From Prinia subflava (lineage: Eukaryota > Chordata > Aves > Passeriformes > Cisticolidae): 64,000 nt of DNA. Location: NCBI RefSeq assembly GCF_021018805.1, contig NC_086247.1:143329378-143393377 (forward strand). The letters are read 5' to 3'. The position numbers and the translations under genes are program-made. Every line of letters begins with the position of its first letter. The stretch's first letter is position 1. Under the pieces are notes generated by a model, which did no database searches, was not told where the DNA came from, and saw only the letters and a program-made list of their open reading frames with translations. This document shows positions 1-13,200 of the stretch, piece after piece.

Positions 1-6
1 AAAATT

Positions 7-38
7 ATGCAAATACCAAGAGAAAGGTTTATGCAAAT
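7..38 (+). promoter_or_regulatory. Two octamer (POU-factor) motifs, candidate enhancer site
   Basis: ATGCAAAT occurs exactly at 7-14 and again at 31-38, 24 bases apart and in the same orientation. This is the consensus octamer bound by Oct/POU proteins, several of which act in the brain where ADARB2 is expressed. The motif alone is not proof of function, and the element may extend upstream of the window. Confidence 0.3.
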
Positions 39-695
39 GAGAATAGACTGCAAAAATGCACTTTGCTTCCAATCGCACACAGGGCTTCCAGCCTGTCATA
101 ATAAGCAATAGGTTAAAGAATTGCCGTTTGGATTTACATCATTTCCTCTCTTGGGGCTTATCTGTCCTCAGACTGTTAACCCAGATTTAATTCAAAGTGG
201 CTGCAATTGCAGCTGCAAGAGCAGCGTTAAAATGGAAACAATGAAAAGTGAGTGCTCTTGGCGGGTGATTGAAAGGCCCAGGGCATGGCAGCACACGCAT
301 TTCTAGCTCACTGTAAATGAAACCAATATCTCTCAGGAAAAAGGCCCTTTGTGAGGGTTGTCCTTCCATTCAGAACAAAAAGCCTCTGGCCCAGAGTAGG
401 AGCAGGGCGGCAGGGGAAGAAGTGCAATAGCATATGCCAAATATCTATAATGAGAGAGCATAAATAAAAGGAGCAGGAGGTCTGGTCCAGATCCTCAGTG
501 CAGGGCTGAGCTTTACCAGCTTTTACCTTAGATTGAAAGGCTGTGTGTTTCCTTACAGTTTCCTACCAGAAAATAATTTCCTAACAGCTTTCTACTCAGG
601 GATGCACTTTTGACTCACAGTGTCACCATCCTGTGTCCTGACCAGCCCTGGTCCCCTGGGCCTCATGTGGAGATGTGAGAATGGAGCCACCCTGG

Positions 696-976
696 CCCAC
701 ATCCCATCCCAGATGATCCTGGCTTCAGGACCCCTCTCTGATCAGCACTGAGGGTTGCACTGCAGCCTCTTGTCCTGCTCTGCCCATGCCCACATCCCAT
801 CCCAGATGATCCTGGCTTCAGGATCCCCACTCTGATCAGCACTGAGGGTTGCACTGCAGCCCCTTGTCCTGCTCTGCCCATGCCCACATCCCATCCCAGA
901 TGATCCTGGCTTCAGGATCCCCACTCTGATCAGCACTGAGGGTTGCACTGCAGCCCCTTGTCCTGCCTCTGCCCAT
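696..976. repeat. Tandem repeat, three copies of a 93-94 bp unit
   Basis: The phrase CCCACATCCCATCCCAGATG begins at 696, 789 and 883, followed each time by TGATCCTGGCTTCAGGA, a CTGATCAGCACTGAGGGTTG segment and TTGTCCTGCTCTGCCCATG. The period is 93 then 94 bases. Copies 2 and 3 are nearly identical; copy 1 differs at a few bases (ACCCCTCTC against TCCCCACTC, and CCTCTTG against CCCCTTG). The last copy decays at about 970-980. It lies in a locally GC-richer patch inside the intron. The overlapping open frames on the minus strand only reflect this repetition. Confidence 0.95.
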
Positions 977-3900
977 GCCCAGGCACCCCAGGAGGCAGCT
1001 GTGCTCAGGGGACATGCAGCCAAGTCCCTGTGGCTCTTTGTCACCCTCTTTGCAGAAGTCCAGGACACCAGAGGACCTCGTCTCTCTCTGCTTATCTCGC
1101 CTGTGGCTGCTGATGCACATTCACCCTTCTCTCTGCAGCCAAGCTCAGCTCTGCAGACATCCAAGCTCTCACCTCTCTCCTACCATAAGGCTCAGTCTCC
1201 CTTTCTTGTCACTGCCCTCCCTCCCTCCTTCTGCTCTGTTGCACAAGCCCCTTATTATTGCATGAGAAATATTCCCTGAAAAATCCATTTTGCTTTCTCC
1301 TTCCTTTTGGGTTGGTTAGACATTTATTAATCCACCTCCTTTTCATAAAATAGCCACAGCCATAATAATAAAGTCAAAATATGATTTCCCCATAATATAG
1401 TATAATCTCTCCCTTTTCTTTATTCCTTGCAGATGGCACACCTCTTAGCATAAACAGCATGTTAGCATACTGATTCCAGATGCATAAAATACGTACAAAT
1501 CTTCACATTTTCTCTCTCCCCTGAATGAGTGTGTGTATATATATTATCCTTGCCATTTAATTTTCCCAGCTTTTCATTTTGATTTCTCTTTTAGGACAAC
1601 ACAGACTTGTCATAATCCATATGAGATTTTATTCTTCATCATACAAAAATGTTGCTTGAAGGCCAGTTTTTACTTGGCATTAAGAGACTGAAGATCAGCC
1701 TAAAACAGAGTATTATAAACCTCTTATAACAAAATCCCTTCAGTTGTAAATGTGTTGTCTCAATAATTAGATAAATATACCAGACCACTTGTTACCAGAC
1801 TAGCACAGGAACTAATTACATTATTTCCTGTAACTGCATTTATGCACCAATTCACCAGCAAAGAGGAGGTTCCAGAATCTATCTTCTTCTGAGGTTGTTG
1901 TAAATAGCTCTAGTTCTAAAAAGGGGTTACAATAAAAGCCCTCTTAGAATTAAAAGGCATTTAAACAAAAGAATCTAAGAGTGTGCTGTGAGGACTGAAG
2001 GATAAACTGGATGTATTTTGCATTGGTAGGTGAGGGGGTATAAAATTCTCATTTGATCATTTACAAAAAGCTTCTGACTTGATTGTGAAATGTTTTCTCT
2101 TGTGCTTAAATTTCATGCCACAGATTATTAAAAATTGACTTTGTGGTATTTATTTTACTTATCTATCCCAGCCAGGCTGTGCTTAACCATAGATTTTGTG
2201 AATTATTAAATTTTAAAAGCAATTTCTGTTGGATTTTACACTCCAGTTCTGTCTGGAGGGATGTACACCTCCAGTTCTATCCCTGAAGCTGAAGTGCTTT
2301 GATTCATCTTTAATCTGAACAGTCTTAAAAGTGCATGTTCCAAGTAGTAAGACATGATAATAGTCTCCAGTGTAATGCTTAACTAACTGCTTGTTAGTTT
2401 TAACATTTAACATACCATGAAAAATAACTAGTTTCCATAGGTTATCTGAGCCATAACAATGCTCAGCATAATTCATTCAGTCAGATAACAAGAACTATTT
2501 TCAAACATAATGAGGAGCTAATAAAGGTCACTGTGCCCACAAACACATATATATCACCACTAATTTAACACTACCAGTGCTGAATGGGTGCATTTCAAGT
2601 GCAAATTTCTTCAGCTGAAACTGCTAGAAGAAGGAAGGCGACTGAATAAATCTTCAGTATTTAAATTAAAGTTAGGCCCAAGTGGCAAGACTTAAATTTA
2701 AGTGAGGAATCAGACTGGTATTAGAACCAGACTTGATTTTGACTAAGAAGCCTGAATTACACAGGTGTGAGGTCTAAAGTTTAAAATAAGGTTTGCATTT
2801 TGCCTAAAGTTTGAAGCTGAAATCCATTTCTTGTGTTCAAGTTAAGGGCAAAGATCAGGGGTTTGAATGTAAGTTTTGGTGCTTCCCTTTTAGTTTATAT
2901 AAATTGATTTCCAGAAAAATATCAACCATTTTTCAGGACACTGTCAGACGCTTCCTATAAACTGAGCCCCTGTATGAAGGTGGGAAATCTGAGATGCTAG
3001 TGTTGAGATTGAGAACTGTTTTTAAAATTTGTTCTATCACTGCACAGAGGACAACAGCAGCAAATCTCTTCAGTGCTGTGTTCATGGAATGCAAACACAA
3101 ATATGAGATTTACTTGGGGTTTTTTAAAGTGTTTCCTAAGTCATACAGGTGCAGCAACAGAAACAAGAGACATCTAATATGTAACAAATAGACAGCATAA
3201 AAAAGTTGCTAAATGGATCAGAAGCAAAAATACTAGAATATATTTCATGTACAAACCTCTGTTCTAGCTAGGTCCATAAAAACAAACTAAAATGCTAAAG
3301 CCTGGAGGTGCTCCATATTCTAATGCATGCCAGATTTCAAGGTGAAATTGTTTTAATTATACAGAGCATTGGCGAGATTAGTACATTCAGTGTTGGCCTC
3401 ACCGGATTTTGTTTGTTCGTTTTCTGGGTGATTGCAAAATTGATGCAATTATTTACATCAGGATTTTTTATTTTAATGCTTTTTTGTGTGCCACAGAGCA
3501 AACAATAAATCCCCATCGTCCTCCTGAGCAACCTGTCAGAACAGGGCAGCAGTAAGAAATAGGGAAGAATGGAAGGAAGCCTTTCTTTTCCTGGCTCTAA
3601 ATTGTTTTGGGAGAAGGTATGATATTTTTTGCTCTTTCAATAATAGTGTAGAGCAGACCTGCAAAAAGAAAATCATCCTTGTGAGCCAGTAAATCCTATT
3701 CTTTAGATGGGCTTATAGGCAATATCTGGGGTAGTTGTGCATCTTAAATCACAATGCGATTTCTTTCTAAACATATATTCTGTGCTATTCCTTATAAAGC
3801 CACTTTTCGTCTAGATCTACCTCCCTCCATATCTCTCTGCTTGATTTGTTTTCTACAAGCCTCACCATAATGATTTCAAAAACCTGTGAGTCTTCTAAGC

Positions 3901-6900
3901 CTTATATGAAGATTTTCTCTTGGACATAGGGAATCCTGTTTCATGAGTGTCTTAGCTGGATGCCAAGAACTCTGAGGTGTAGGTGGCTCCTGTATGTGTT
4001 TAGGTGCTTGGAGGCTCTGACTGACAAATTTGGTGCCTGTGTTTGGAAAATCACAAAGGTTCCTGTAAATGTATGTCTGTATGTGTGCAAACTTGATGTA
4101 TATGCACATTCTCTCATAGACAGCAGCCATAACAGAGATGCAAGGCTGTCCTCAAGAGCTGGGAATCATTGTTGTCATGTGCTAGAACCTTTTTGGATGA
4201 CATTGACTCTGTTTTGAAGGTGGGAGGCAGTTTATGGATGAGATTTGCCAAACTAGAGGATTGCATGCATATCCATTCAAACTGAAGATACGCACAGCAT
4301 AGCTTTGAAAATTTCAGGGTGTCTTTTTGCCAGCTTTTTCTGAGTCACACCTTAAAAACCAGTTTACAGTATCTTTCCATTGACAACAGCGCACATTGAA
4401 AGGACCAATCTACACAAAGAGCTATAGATAGAAGCACTGAAATTAGAATGATACAGAAAAGCCTCTGTCAGCAGAGTACTCAAAATAACAGCAACGAATG
4501 ACCTTCCTCTACAAAAATACATGCTACCTATTTTAGGTCAGATATCTTTATTTTATTTCAGTTTTGACACATGTAATGATGTTCCCACAAGGAGTCATGA
4601 CAAGGTATTTTGGGTTATGTCCAGTCTGAGTCAGATTTTGACATTTGCAAGAGGGTAGAAGCCTTAGCATGTGACCCCAGCCTGGCCATTAAAAAATGCA
4701 AAATACTCTGATTCATAACATATGTTTCTAACGAGGTTGTCAGAAATAAACATGGCCCCAAGAGAGGCCTGGGACATCACTGAGCCGATGCGGCTGTCGC
4801 AAGTGACGCACGTTTGGGAACTCCGTTCTGTTGCACTCTGAAGGCTGTGGCACCTTTGCCCACAGATGTGTCATTAGCAGTCAGGTTTCCTCTGCACTTC
4901 ACTCCCTAAATTGTGCTAACTGACCATAAGAACAACAGGGTGGTTCCATAGAGGGGTCTGCAAATAAACGCAGTGCCACCTCTGTAGCAACGCACGAGGC
5001 TTTCATCAGCCTGGCACTGGGAGTTGTTACAAGTCAAAACAGTCAGAGTGAGGTTCATCTCCTCTAACCTCAGCCATTACTGTGCTAAGCATCGAGCTGA
5101 CCAGATGAAAGGCTCAGGGGCAGTCAAGAGACTGTGATTTAGTCTTGTGAGGCTCTCTGGTTTCATCCTCTAGGAAAGTATGTCCACTGCCATTCATCAG
5201 GAACAACAACCACATCTCATTTTGCAGGGTAAAAAAATGGGATATTGCTATAACTCACCCAGTGGATTCAAACTCTGGGTGTAGTTGTGCAGTCCAGCCT
5301 GGTAAGTGATAAGGCAAGCAAAGATGCATCCATGTTAGAAGTTTCATTGTGCCTATTTTCAATGAAGAATTCTTTAAGCAAGCATTTGCATTTTTTATTA
5401 GTTTTTGAAGAGATTTTAAAAGTTTTATATTTTAAATATGTCTGGGTTAAAAAGCATCATGAAAATGTTCATTTTCCAACTCATTTTGTGTGTGTGCAAA
5501 TCATTTCCGTCACAAATCACTTCTGTTTTTATTTCTGTCAGGACACTAAGCATATCTGTTAAGAGACGAGAGATAGTGGCACTTGTTATGTGACTGAAAA
5601 ACAGCTTTTGGTAACCTTATTGAGTGACTGGAGACAGATTACAGCAGAGATTTGCAAAAGGAGTTCAGGGCTCCTCAGGGATCAGTCATTTGCAAAACCA
5701 GTGGAAAACTGCAGTTTGCCTTAGGTGGCTGGTTACACAGCACGAGTAGGGAGCAGTCAAAACAAATAGTTTGCATAGGCTAAAATATGTTTGCAAAGTG
5801 CATTTGAGCAAATTCTACTGACAAGTATATTTGGAAAAATCAAAGTCTGATACAAACAGAAAAACTACTGAACAAATTAGATACAGATCGCTCTCTCAGC
5901 AGTAGACATGAGCTAGACAGATCTTGATGTCTACACATATCAATGACACAGATCTCAATCTACTGCCTAAACCACCTGACAGTGTCAGGCCATATGAAGC
6001 ATGACTTTATGATCTTGTTGGCCCTTTGGGGAGGGAAGATATGGATTTGCTTTTCTCCATTTCCTTTTGAATTGAAGAAGTTCATTTCTTGCTAGTAAGT
6101 CATTTGTTGAAGTGGCGGAGGTCACTTTGCACTCTGAAGTTTGTCACTCAGGGCCAAGGAAATGAATGATTGGGTTGTTTGTATGTAAATCACCAGCGTT
6201 AGATAATTACCTTTGTCCTGATAACCATCTGTAAGGTCTGGAAGCAGAATAGTGGAAATCGACCTTTTCCCATAAAACTCTTCACTGGAGATTTACTGTG
6301 TGGCTACTTCTGGAGACAAATTGTCAACTTTTCTTTCTCCCTCTCTCTATCGTGGTCACTTATGTTAACAAATATGAAGCAAATCTATCTGTTGAAGCTT
6401 AGCCAAGGCCAAAGTGCTTCAATTTTCTTAGCTCAAATGCTCCTGGACATTCTGAATAGTCTTGGACAATCCAATGCCTTGGAAAAGTTAATATATATGG
6501 TTATAATGTCTTGGTCTCTAGCCATGGCACTACAGATGCAACCCCCAAATGTATCCCCTTGTCCCAGATTCTGCATTTGAACAATACTGTAAAACTGAAC
6601 AAATCAGAGCACAGCATGTTTTAATCAAAAGGCTGGGAAGCCAAGAGAGCCCTCCTTGAGCATGGTCCTTAAGTGTGTGTTTGATGCAAGGACTGGTATT
6701 TTGTGTGGATTAGTGCCTTGCAGAGGCAGTGGGGAGGAGCAGGGTTACTGGTAAATATCTATTACTGGTTTTTCCTATATTGAAAACCTGCTAGTCAAAT
6801 TTAAAAGTTAAAATGTGTGTAGAACAGCATTAAAATATACATAAAAGTGGAATGCTTGTGCAGGTAGCCAGGCTGTGCTAGCAGTGAGCTGACTGTGTGG

Positions 6901-8442
6901 TCCCTGAGGGCACTGCTGGGCTCCCCCACCCTGCCCACAGCCTTTAGTCCAGACAAAGTCCTGCTCTGGATAAATGCAGTCACTGTGTCACCTGGGTACA
7001 AGGTCTACCCTCACTGTCACCCACAGCTACCCCATTTTAAAAGACTGTGATTCTTGCTCTCATTTCCCACCAGTTTGAAAGACAGGGCTTGGACATCAGG
7101 GCTGAGGAAAAAATCCCAAACTGAGGGGGTCCCTCCCAGTAACAACAAGCAAGATCCCCAAGTCCTGAAGGGGGATAGATTTTGGATACACTCTAATCTT
7201 CAGTGTTTATTACTGAATACGTTCATGAAAACCACATAAGAAGGCTGTCACCTGTGTGTCCCTTTTTGAGGCATCTGATGCTAGATGCTCTCCAAACCTA
7301 ATTAATTCTTTCAGGCTCTGATACACAGTTACAGGATCCACTTTGGAGGCCCCAGCTGTGTGCCTTTATCTATATTTCTATTCCATCCAGCTGTAGGTAT
7401 GACCCTCGGCCACTTTCTGACATCATGTTTTGTCTACACTCTGGTGCCATTATTCTCCCTTCTTCTATCACCCTGTGTCTGAGTTTTCCCTGGAAAAAAA
7501 CCCAGAATACAGCCAAGGAGGACATTTCAGATGTAAGTGTGAGAGAGCTGTGGATGACCAGATGTATGACATTGGTTTCACCTGACCAAATGTTTACTTC
7601 TATATCTGAGCCAGGCACACATCCCTTTGCAATCAATGGAGTTTAGGCATGAGTCATTTATCCTAAAAATCAACTCGTTATTATTAAAGTTTGCCACTAG
7701 TGGCAAAACAAATGGTATACAGCACCAAGAGAGTAAGGTTTTTCTGACACCCACATCTGCAGTACTTTTAAGTCCAGCAAAGAGGTAGCTTTTATTTTCT
7801 GGTGGTTTAGGAGAGGACTGTGGTCATGCTGCCCTGTCAGCACACCCCTGGTTTGCCAGGAGTTCATTAGCTATGGCAGATACTGCAGTCTTTTGAATCA
7901 GTAAAGTTCAAATAACTCCTGCTTTACCAGAAAAGAGGATTTTCTTTGTTGTTGTGGAAGGAGGAAAAACGGTTCATGTGAGGGAATAAAAGAGTCTGAA
8001 TTCACATGACTAATGGAGTTAGATACATTTGAAAAGTGTGAGCTATACATTTGCTAGTAAAGGGCCCCTCTCCTCACCAGGATTTCCTGTGCCAGAGGGA
8101 AGAAAGTTACAGATTGCTTTGCATTTTGAAATGAAAGAACAGAATATGGGAGCTGTTTTATAATCTCTTGCTGAGATCAAAGGAGAAGGGAGGTAAATGC
8201 GTATGTACTTCTTTCTCTGGTGCTGCACCAGCTATTTAGTAGAACTAATGGAGTCTCCAGTGTAGAAGAGACAGAGATTAGCCTCTTCATCTCTACTAAC
8301 TGTAAAGAGTCCAAAAGGATTAATATTATAGAGTGAATTTCAGCTAGAAAGCAGGAAGGAGATTCTCCCTCCCCTCTTCGTCTTTTAATCTTTGTTTCCA
8401 GAAATAACTCTGAACCAGGTTTTCAGCCTCCCACCCTTTATG

Positions 8443-8443
<1 letters not shown>

Positions 8444-8484
<41 letters not shown>
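8444..8484. repeat. (TTA)n microsatellite
   Basis: About 13-14 uninterrupted TTA units occur between TATGT and TTCTTAG. Perfect trinucleotide repeats of this length are usually polymorphic. Confidence 0.98.
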
Positions 8485-10150
8485 TCTTAGTAGAAACAGA
8501 CTTGGAAATATCTAACACCCCAAAGAAGATTTGGCATCGTTGAATTTTTGACAAGTTTGAGAGAGAACTGTAAAGGATTAACGAGACTGAATTGTCATGA
8601 CAAGTTTATGGGATCAGAACCTTAACTGGTTTGAAACAGTGTTATTCCACTGACCTCAGCTGGCATGACTCTCTGTATGTTCATGGAGTTCAGTAAAGAC
8701 ACAGACTCACTCCAGCTGAGGATCTGACCCCTGAAATGATGGAATCTTAGCCAAAGCAAACTGAATTTGTCATGAATTGGTCTTCAAGAGAAAATAATTG
8801 CTAATTCAATGACTCCCACTGTTTTATTGCAGCTGCTGGTCATTCTGCACTGCGAAAAATCTTTACTTTTAACTGGTGAATCAAGAGTTCCCCCAGCAGC
8901 TTCAATACATGGAAGATCAGAGGTGCAGAAGTGTGTACACAGTCCTTCAAATGTTATGTATTAAAGGACAAGCCTACAGTCAGTTTATGAAGCAAGAGTG
9001 AGATACTCAAGAGAAACCTTTCCAGCTAGACATTTTGCCTTGCTGTCCTATTAGCTTTACCAGTAAATGGTGAAAAACCATCTAAAATCCTGGTTTAGAT
9101 GGCACTTTTGGACACACAGGGAATTCTCATAATCAGGGTTAATTTTGTGTAGCAAGAGCCTGAAAGAGCTCAGTGGGACCTGTTTTCAGTACACCAAAGC
9201 AGTAACCCTGGCATCTGTATTGATGCTACAGCACTATCCAGACAAATTAGTCCTGAGAATTGCAGAATTTGGAGCTGAAGAAAGTAAGCAACCTGCTCAG
9301 GAGGTTACAGCTCTTCTGTTCCTCTTGGCAGTCACTGAAGGGAGATGAGAAGGAAAGAAACACAATAAAAAGTAAATGGCACTTTCCTGCTAAGCTAATC
9401 AGTTCTGTTTGAGAACAGAGGGCTGTGCCAAGTTCAAATCAATGCACTAAATCGCTTTCATTCTTGTGTGAGTCCTGGTGCCATGGCAGCTGCTAACAAG
9501 GGAATAAAGAAAACTGTTACTGGATATTTAGTAGACTTTTTAAGGGCTTGTGTAAAATAACATATTTAATTTAATGCAAAGTTATAAATGTAATTGGATT
9601 TTATGGACATTATAGGAGTGAAGAGACGAAACAGATTCCTCTTCTTTCTGCACAAAGAGCTGGTTTATGTTCCCAGACTATCCTTAGCAAACTCTGTCTG
9701 CTGTGTCAAGAGCAGCCTTCCTGCTGGATTTTAACACTTCATCATTTTATTAAGGGGTAAACACCGAGATAATAATATGTCTGATATTTCATGTGGTTTT
9801 TAATATGTTCAAGTTACAGAGCAGAACTAACACATACCTTAGGAGGAAGTTAATGCTTTTTAATGCCATAGGCTATGTTAACTATGTCTTCACTGACTAC
9901 TAAAGAAAGCCTACAGTGCCTGCTCCAGATGCTGATATGCACAGAGCCTGTGTAGATTTAATCAGATAATCCCACTTAAGACAACAACAACTGCACCAGG
10001 GGATTTATTTAATGATGTAATATTATACTTTCTTTTTCCTATTCTTTTCCAGATCATTCCCAAATAATGATCTTACTTGTCCCTAGATGTGACTGGGACT
10101 ATCCATTCCTGTGGCAAGTTTCTGCAAGGTTTCAGTGGTGTTATTCACTT

Positions 10151-10230
10151 AATGGTTTGGGTTGAGAAGGGACCTTAAAGGTCACCTTGTTTCAAACTCC
10201 CTGCCATGGACAGGAACACCTTCCTTTGCT
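10151..10230 (-). mobile_element. CR1 LINE 3' end fragment
   Basis: ATGGTTTGGGTTGAGAAGGG, then ACCTTAAAGGTCACCTTGTT and CCCTGCCATGGACAGGAACA, is the reverse complement of the avian CR1 3' terminus. The element is therefore inserted antisense to ADARB2. Similarity fades after about 10230. Assignment is by recognition of the consensus. Confidence 0.85.
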
Positions 10231-13200
10231 AAATGGCTCTTGAGGAGGTTGCAGTTTTCCTAGAAAGCTCTGTTTGTGCAGCAGTCTCAGAATTTTGAGC
10301 ATAAAAGATAGAGGATGCACATCACTGAATTCATGGTTTGAATCACTGTTGCCCATACAGAGCAGCCCAACTTTGTCATCAGTTAAATCATCAATCGTAG
10401 CTGTGCAGTGAAATGCTTAATATAAAATACCCACGGGCAAGCAGTAGACTGCCTTCTCTTTAATTACATCAATCCTCAATCACCCCAAAGCAATGCCATC
10501 CTTGGAAGTACTAACTCTGACAGGTAGTACTTCTGGGAATGCCATAAAAATGCCAACAAAGCAGCAATGGTTGTGAAAATAAGCTGCCTCATCTTTGGAG
10601 AATTATTGAACTGTACTAACATTCAAGGGTACAATGTCAGCACAATGCAGAAAGAGTTAGATGCACAACCCCCATTATTATTGTTGATGGGAGTCAGGTG
10701 TCAAATTCCCTTTGCATCACTGAAAACGTGGCCTTCTTTGTAAAGCCTTAGCAAACTTCTCCTTTGTCACCGCTCTTAATTGAGGAAAAGATTTGAAGCT
10801 GTTTGTCCTAGGATTGAGTAAAGACTGAAAAAGTAAAAAGAAAATACTAACAAAGTAGCAGTGATGAACCTGAAACTTTAAGGCTCTCCACAAGCTGTGA
10901 TGGAAAGTTTAATAAATATTGAAGGCTCATGCCTTAACAGGTGAAACTGCAGGAGTTGCTTTTTAGTCAAAGGCACTGTAATACCAACAACACCCAGGAC
11001 AGACCCAGGACCCTAACTCCTTTTAGCTGTCTCAGCTCCCAAAGGGTCAAATGAGAATTTAAATACCTAGATACTTTAATAACTGGCTCAGTTAGCAGAC
11101 CTGACTTCTCTCAGTAGCATCTTGCCTGAGAAAGCCCTGCAAGTCTCAGCCCTCTTGTATCACCCTAAATTGTAACAGCAATGCCTTTAACTTTCTGTCC
11201 ACAGACAGATTACTTAACACAAGACTGCTTCATGTTACTAAGGATAAATCAGGGCAGGAATCAGGTTAAATATGCATTATTATTATAGAAGTACAAGAGG
11301 GAGAGGTCATACTTGGCTGCTTACAGCAGATGAACAGAGAGGAGATTTTAAAAAGCTTTTCACCACTAATTGCCAGCTGGTGCTTTCTGATGCAGGCCAT
11401 TCACTTCCTAATGTTTTAGCAGGTACTCAGTTTGAGAGGGAGGGGGTTACAGCTCACAGAGGAGTGCTCACAGGCATTGTCTGGCACTCAGCTGGGGCTG
11501 CTCCACATCAGTCCCATAGTCAGTTTTGGAAAGGAGATGGACAGCTCTCTCTGCATCTGCATTTCTGGGCTTAACTGCAAATCAGCAAGTGAAACCTCAA
11601 AAGAACTGAAAGAGCAGTTTGTGTTGAGGTGAAGCACATTGCTATCCCCATGTTGGGTGACCCACTTTACAGTGAAACTGCCATTTTCCAGAGTATAAAA
11701 TAAAATAAATACTTAGCTGTTCACCCATATTGCGCCTACACAAATATCTTTACAGTTTCTCTATGTAGTAACTCATGGTGTTTGCAGTTTTTTGGGTACC
11801 TTAAGTGGGAGCTCTGCGAGCATAAAGGAGTTTGGATCCCCCTTTCACTAACATGCCATTCAGTTCATTACCCAAACCTATGGTAGATCAAGGACTGAAA
11901 ATATCAAGAAAACATGTCAATAGAAAATCCTTCTTGCAGGGGCTGCATTGCTCAGGGAAGCAGGACATTCCCTTCTGCACCTTGTAATCCAGCCACAGGC
12001 AGTGTGGATTATCCAGAACAGATGTAATCCAGAACACAGGTCAGGATTTCCCAGAAAGGTGGTGTGGAAATCATATCTCCTAACTCTGGACATCTACAAG
12101 TTAGTCTTTTATCCTAAATCAGTAGTGCAGGTCCAGGTAAAATCCATAGGCACCTGCTAGGAGGGCTTTATTGCATTTATCTCATTGTCATTTATTTGAA
12201 CATGTCCACACCAATGAGATCAGTCCCTCCTAGGGCTGTTCAGCCTTTCTTATAGCAGGTAATGACTGAACTTGGAGACAGAGTTTGGAAAACTCAAACT
12301 TAGTGTTAACCACTCAGCCCCACCTTAGAATTTATCTACATGAGTGGACTGCTGGTTTCAGAAGGTGGAAAAACCCTTCAGAATCAGGTAGTGCAGCACA
12401 AAGCTTTGTATCCTCCTTGTCCTTCTGCGTGCACAGTGCTGAGCCTCAGTCTGCACTACTGCCTGCAAAGGCAGCTGCTTTACTCCCAGCCCTCAGCTCC
12501 CAGGGCTCCAGGCTTTCTTTTAAATACCTTTACTGACTGTAGTACTCTAAGTTTGGGTTAGAACACTCATATTTCTCATAATCATAATTTAGTTGACAGG
12601 TTTGAATTAGTGATAGGAAAATGTCTCTTAACCCAAATCGAGAATTTTCATATAGTTTTACATTCCAGCTAAGCAAAGTCTCCTTAAATAGTGCAGATTT
12701 TTATGCAGACAGGCTGATAAGAAACCAACCCACTCACCCTGGTACTGGCCAAACAAGTTACCCATATGACTGAAGACTTTTCTCTTTGATAATATTCTTT
12801 GATAATACTGTTTGGCATACAATCAAGTAGTCAGAGTTAATCACACTGATTTATCGTGTGCTTAATAAATCCACTGGTTATGTTTATGGTCTTCTTGCAT
12901 CTCTATTCAGCACACGTTGGGAACTGCTGGGTTTCATGTTATTATTTTCTCTGTGCTTCACCTGTTTTCTAAAGTGATGACATCCCAAAAAATAGGGATA
13001 AAAAAATGGGAAATAAAAGCCTGTCACAGTTTATAGAGTTCAAAATAAAAATATTTCCAAAATGAATGTTCAAATAGCATAAGAAGCTTGCTAAGATGTG
13101 GATTTTAAACTGCCGTCTCCAAGCCACAGCCAGATCACTTAGAAATACATAATATAGTACACTCCACAGGCAGACAGATACACATAAACTGATAATAACT

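Noticed and set aside
742..1164. 140-codon minus frame with internally repeated peptide
   Set aside because: The peptide repetition simply mirrors the 94-bp DNA tandem repeat; no domain or splice context supports coding.
9270..9315. MIR-like core (AAAGTAAGCAACCTGCTCAG, GTTACAGCTC)
   Set aside because: Similarity to the MIR core is weak over about 40 bp and no tail is visible; not enough to annotate.
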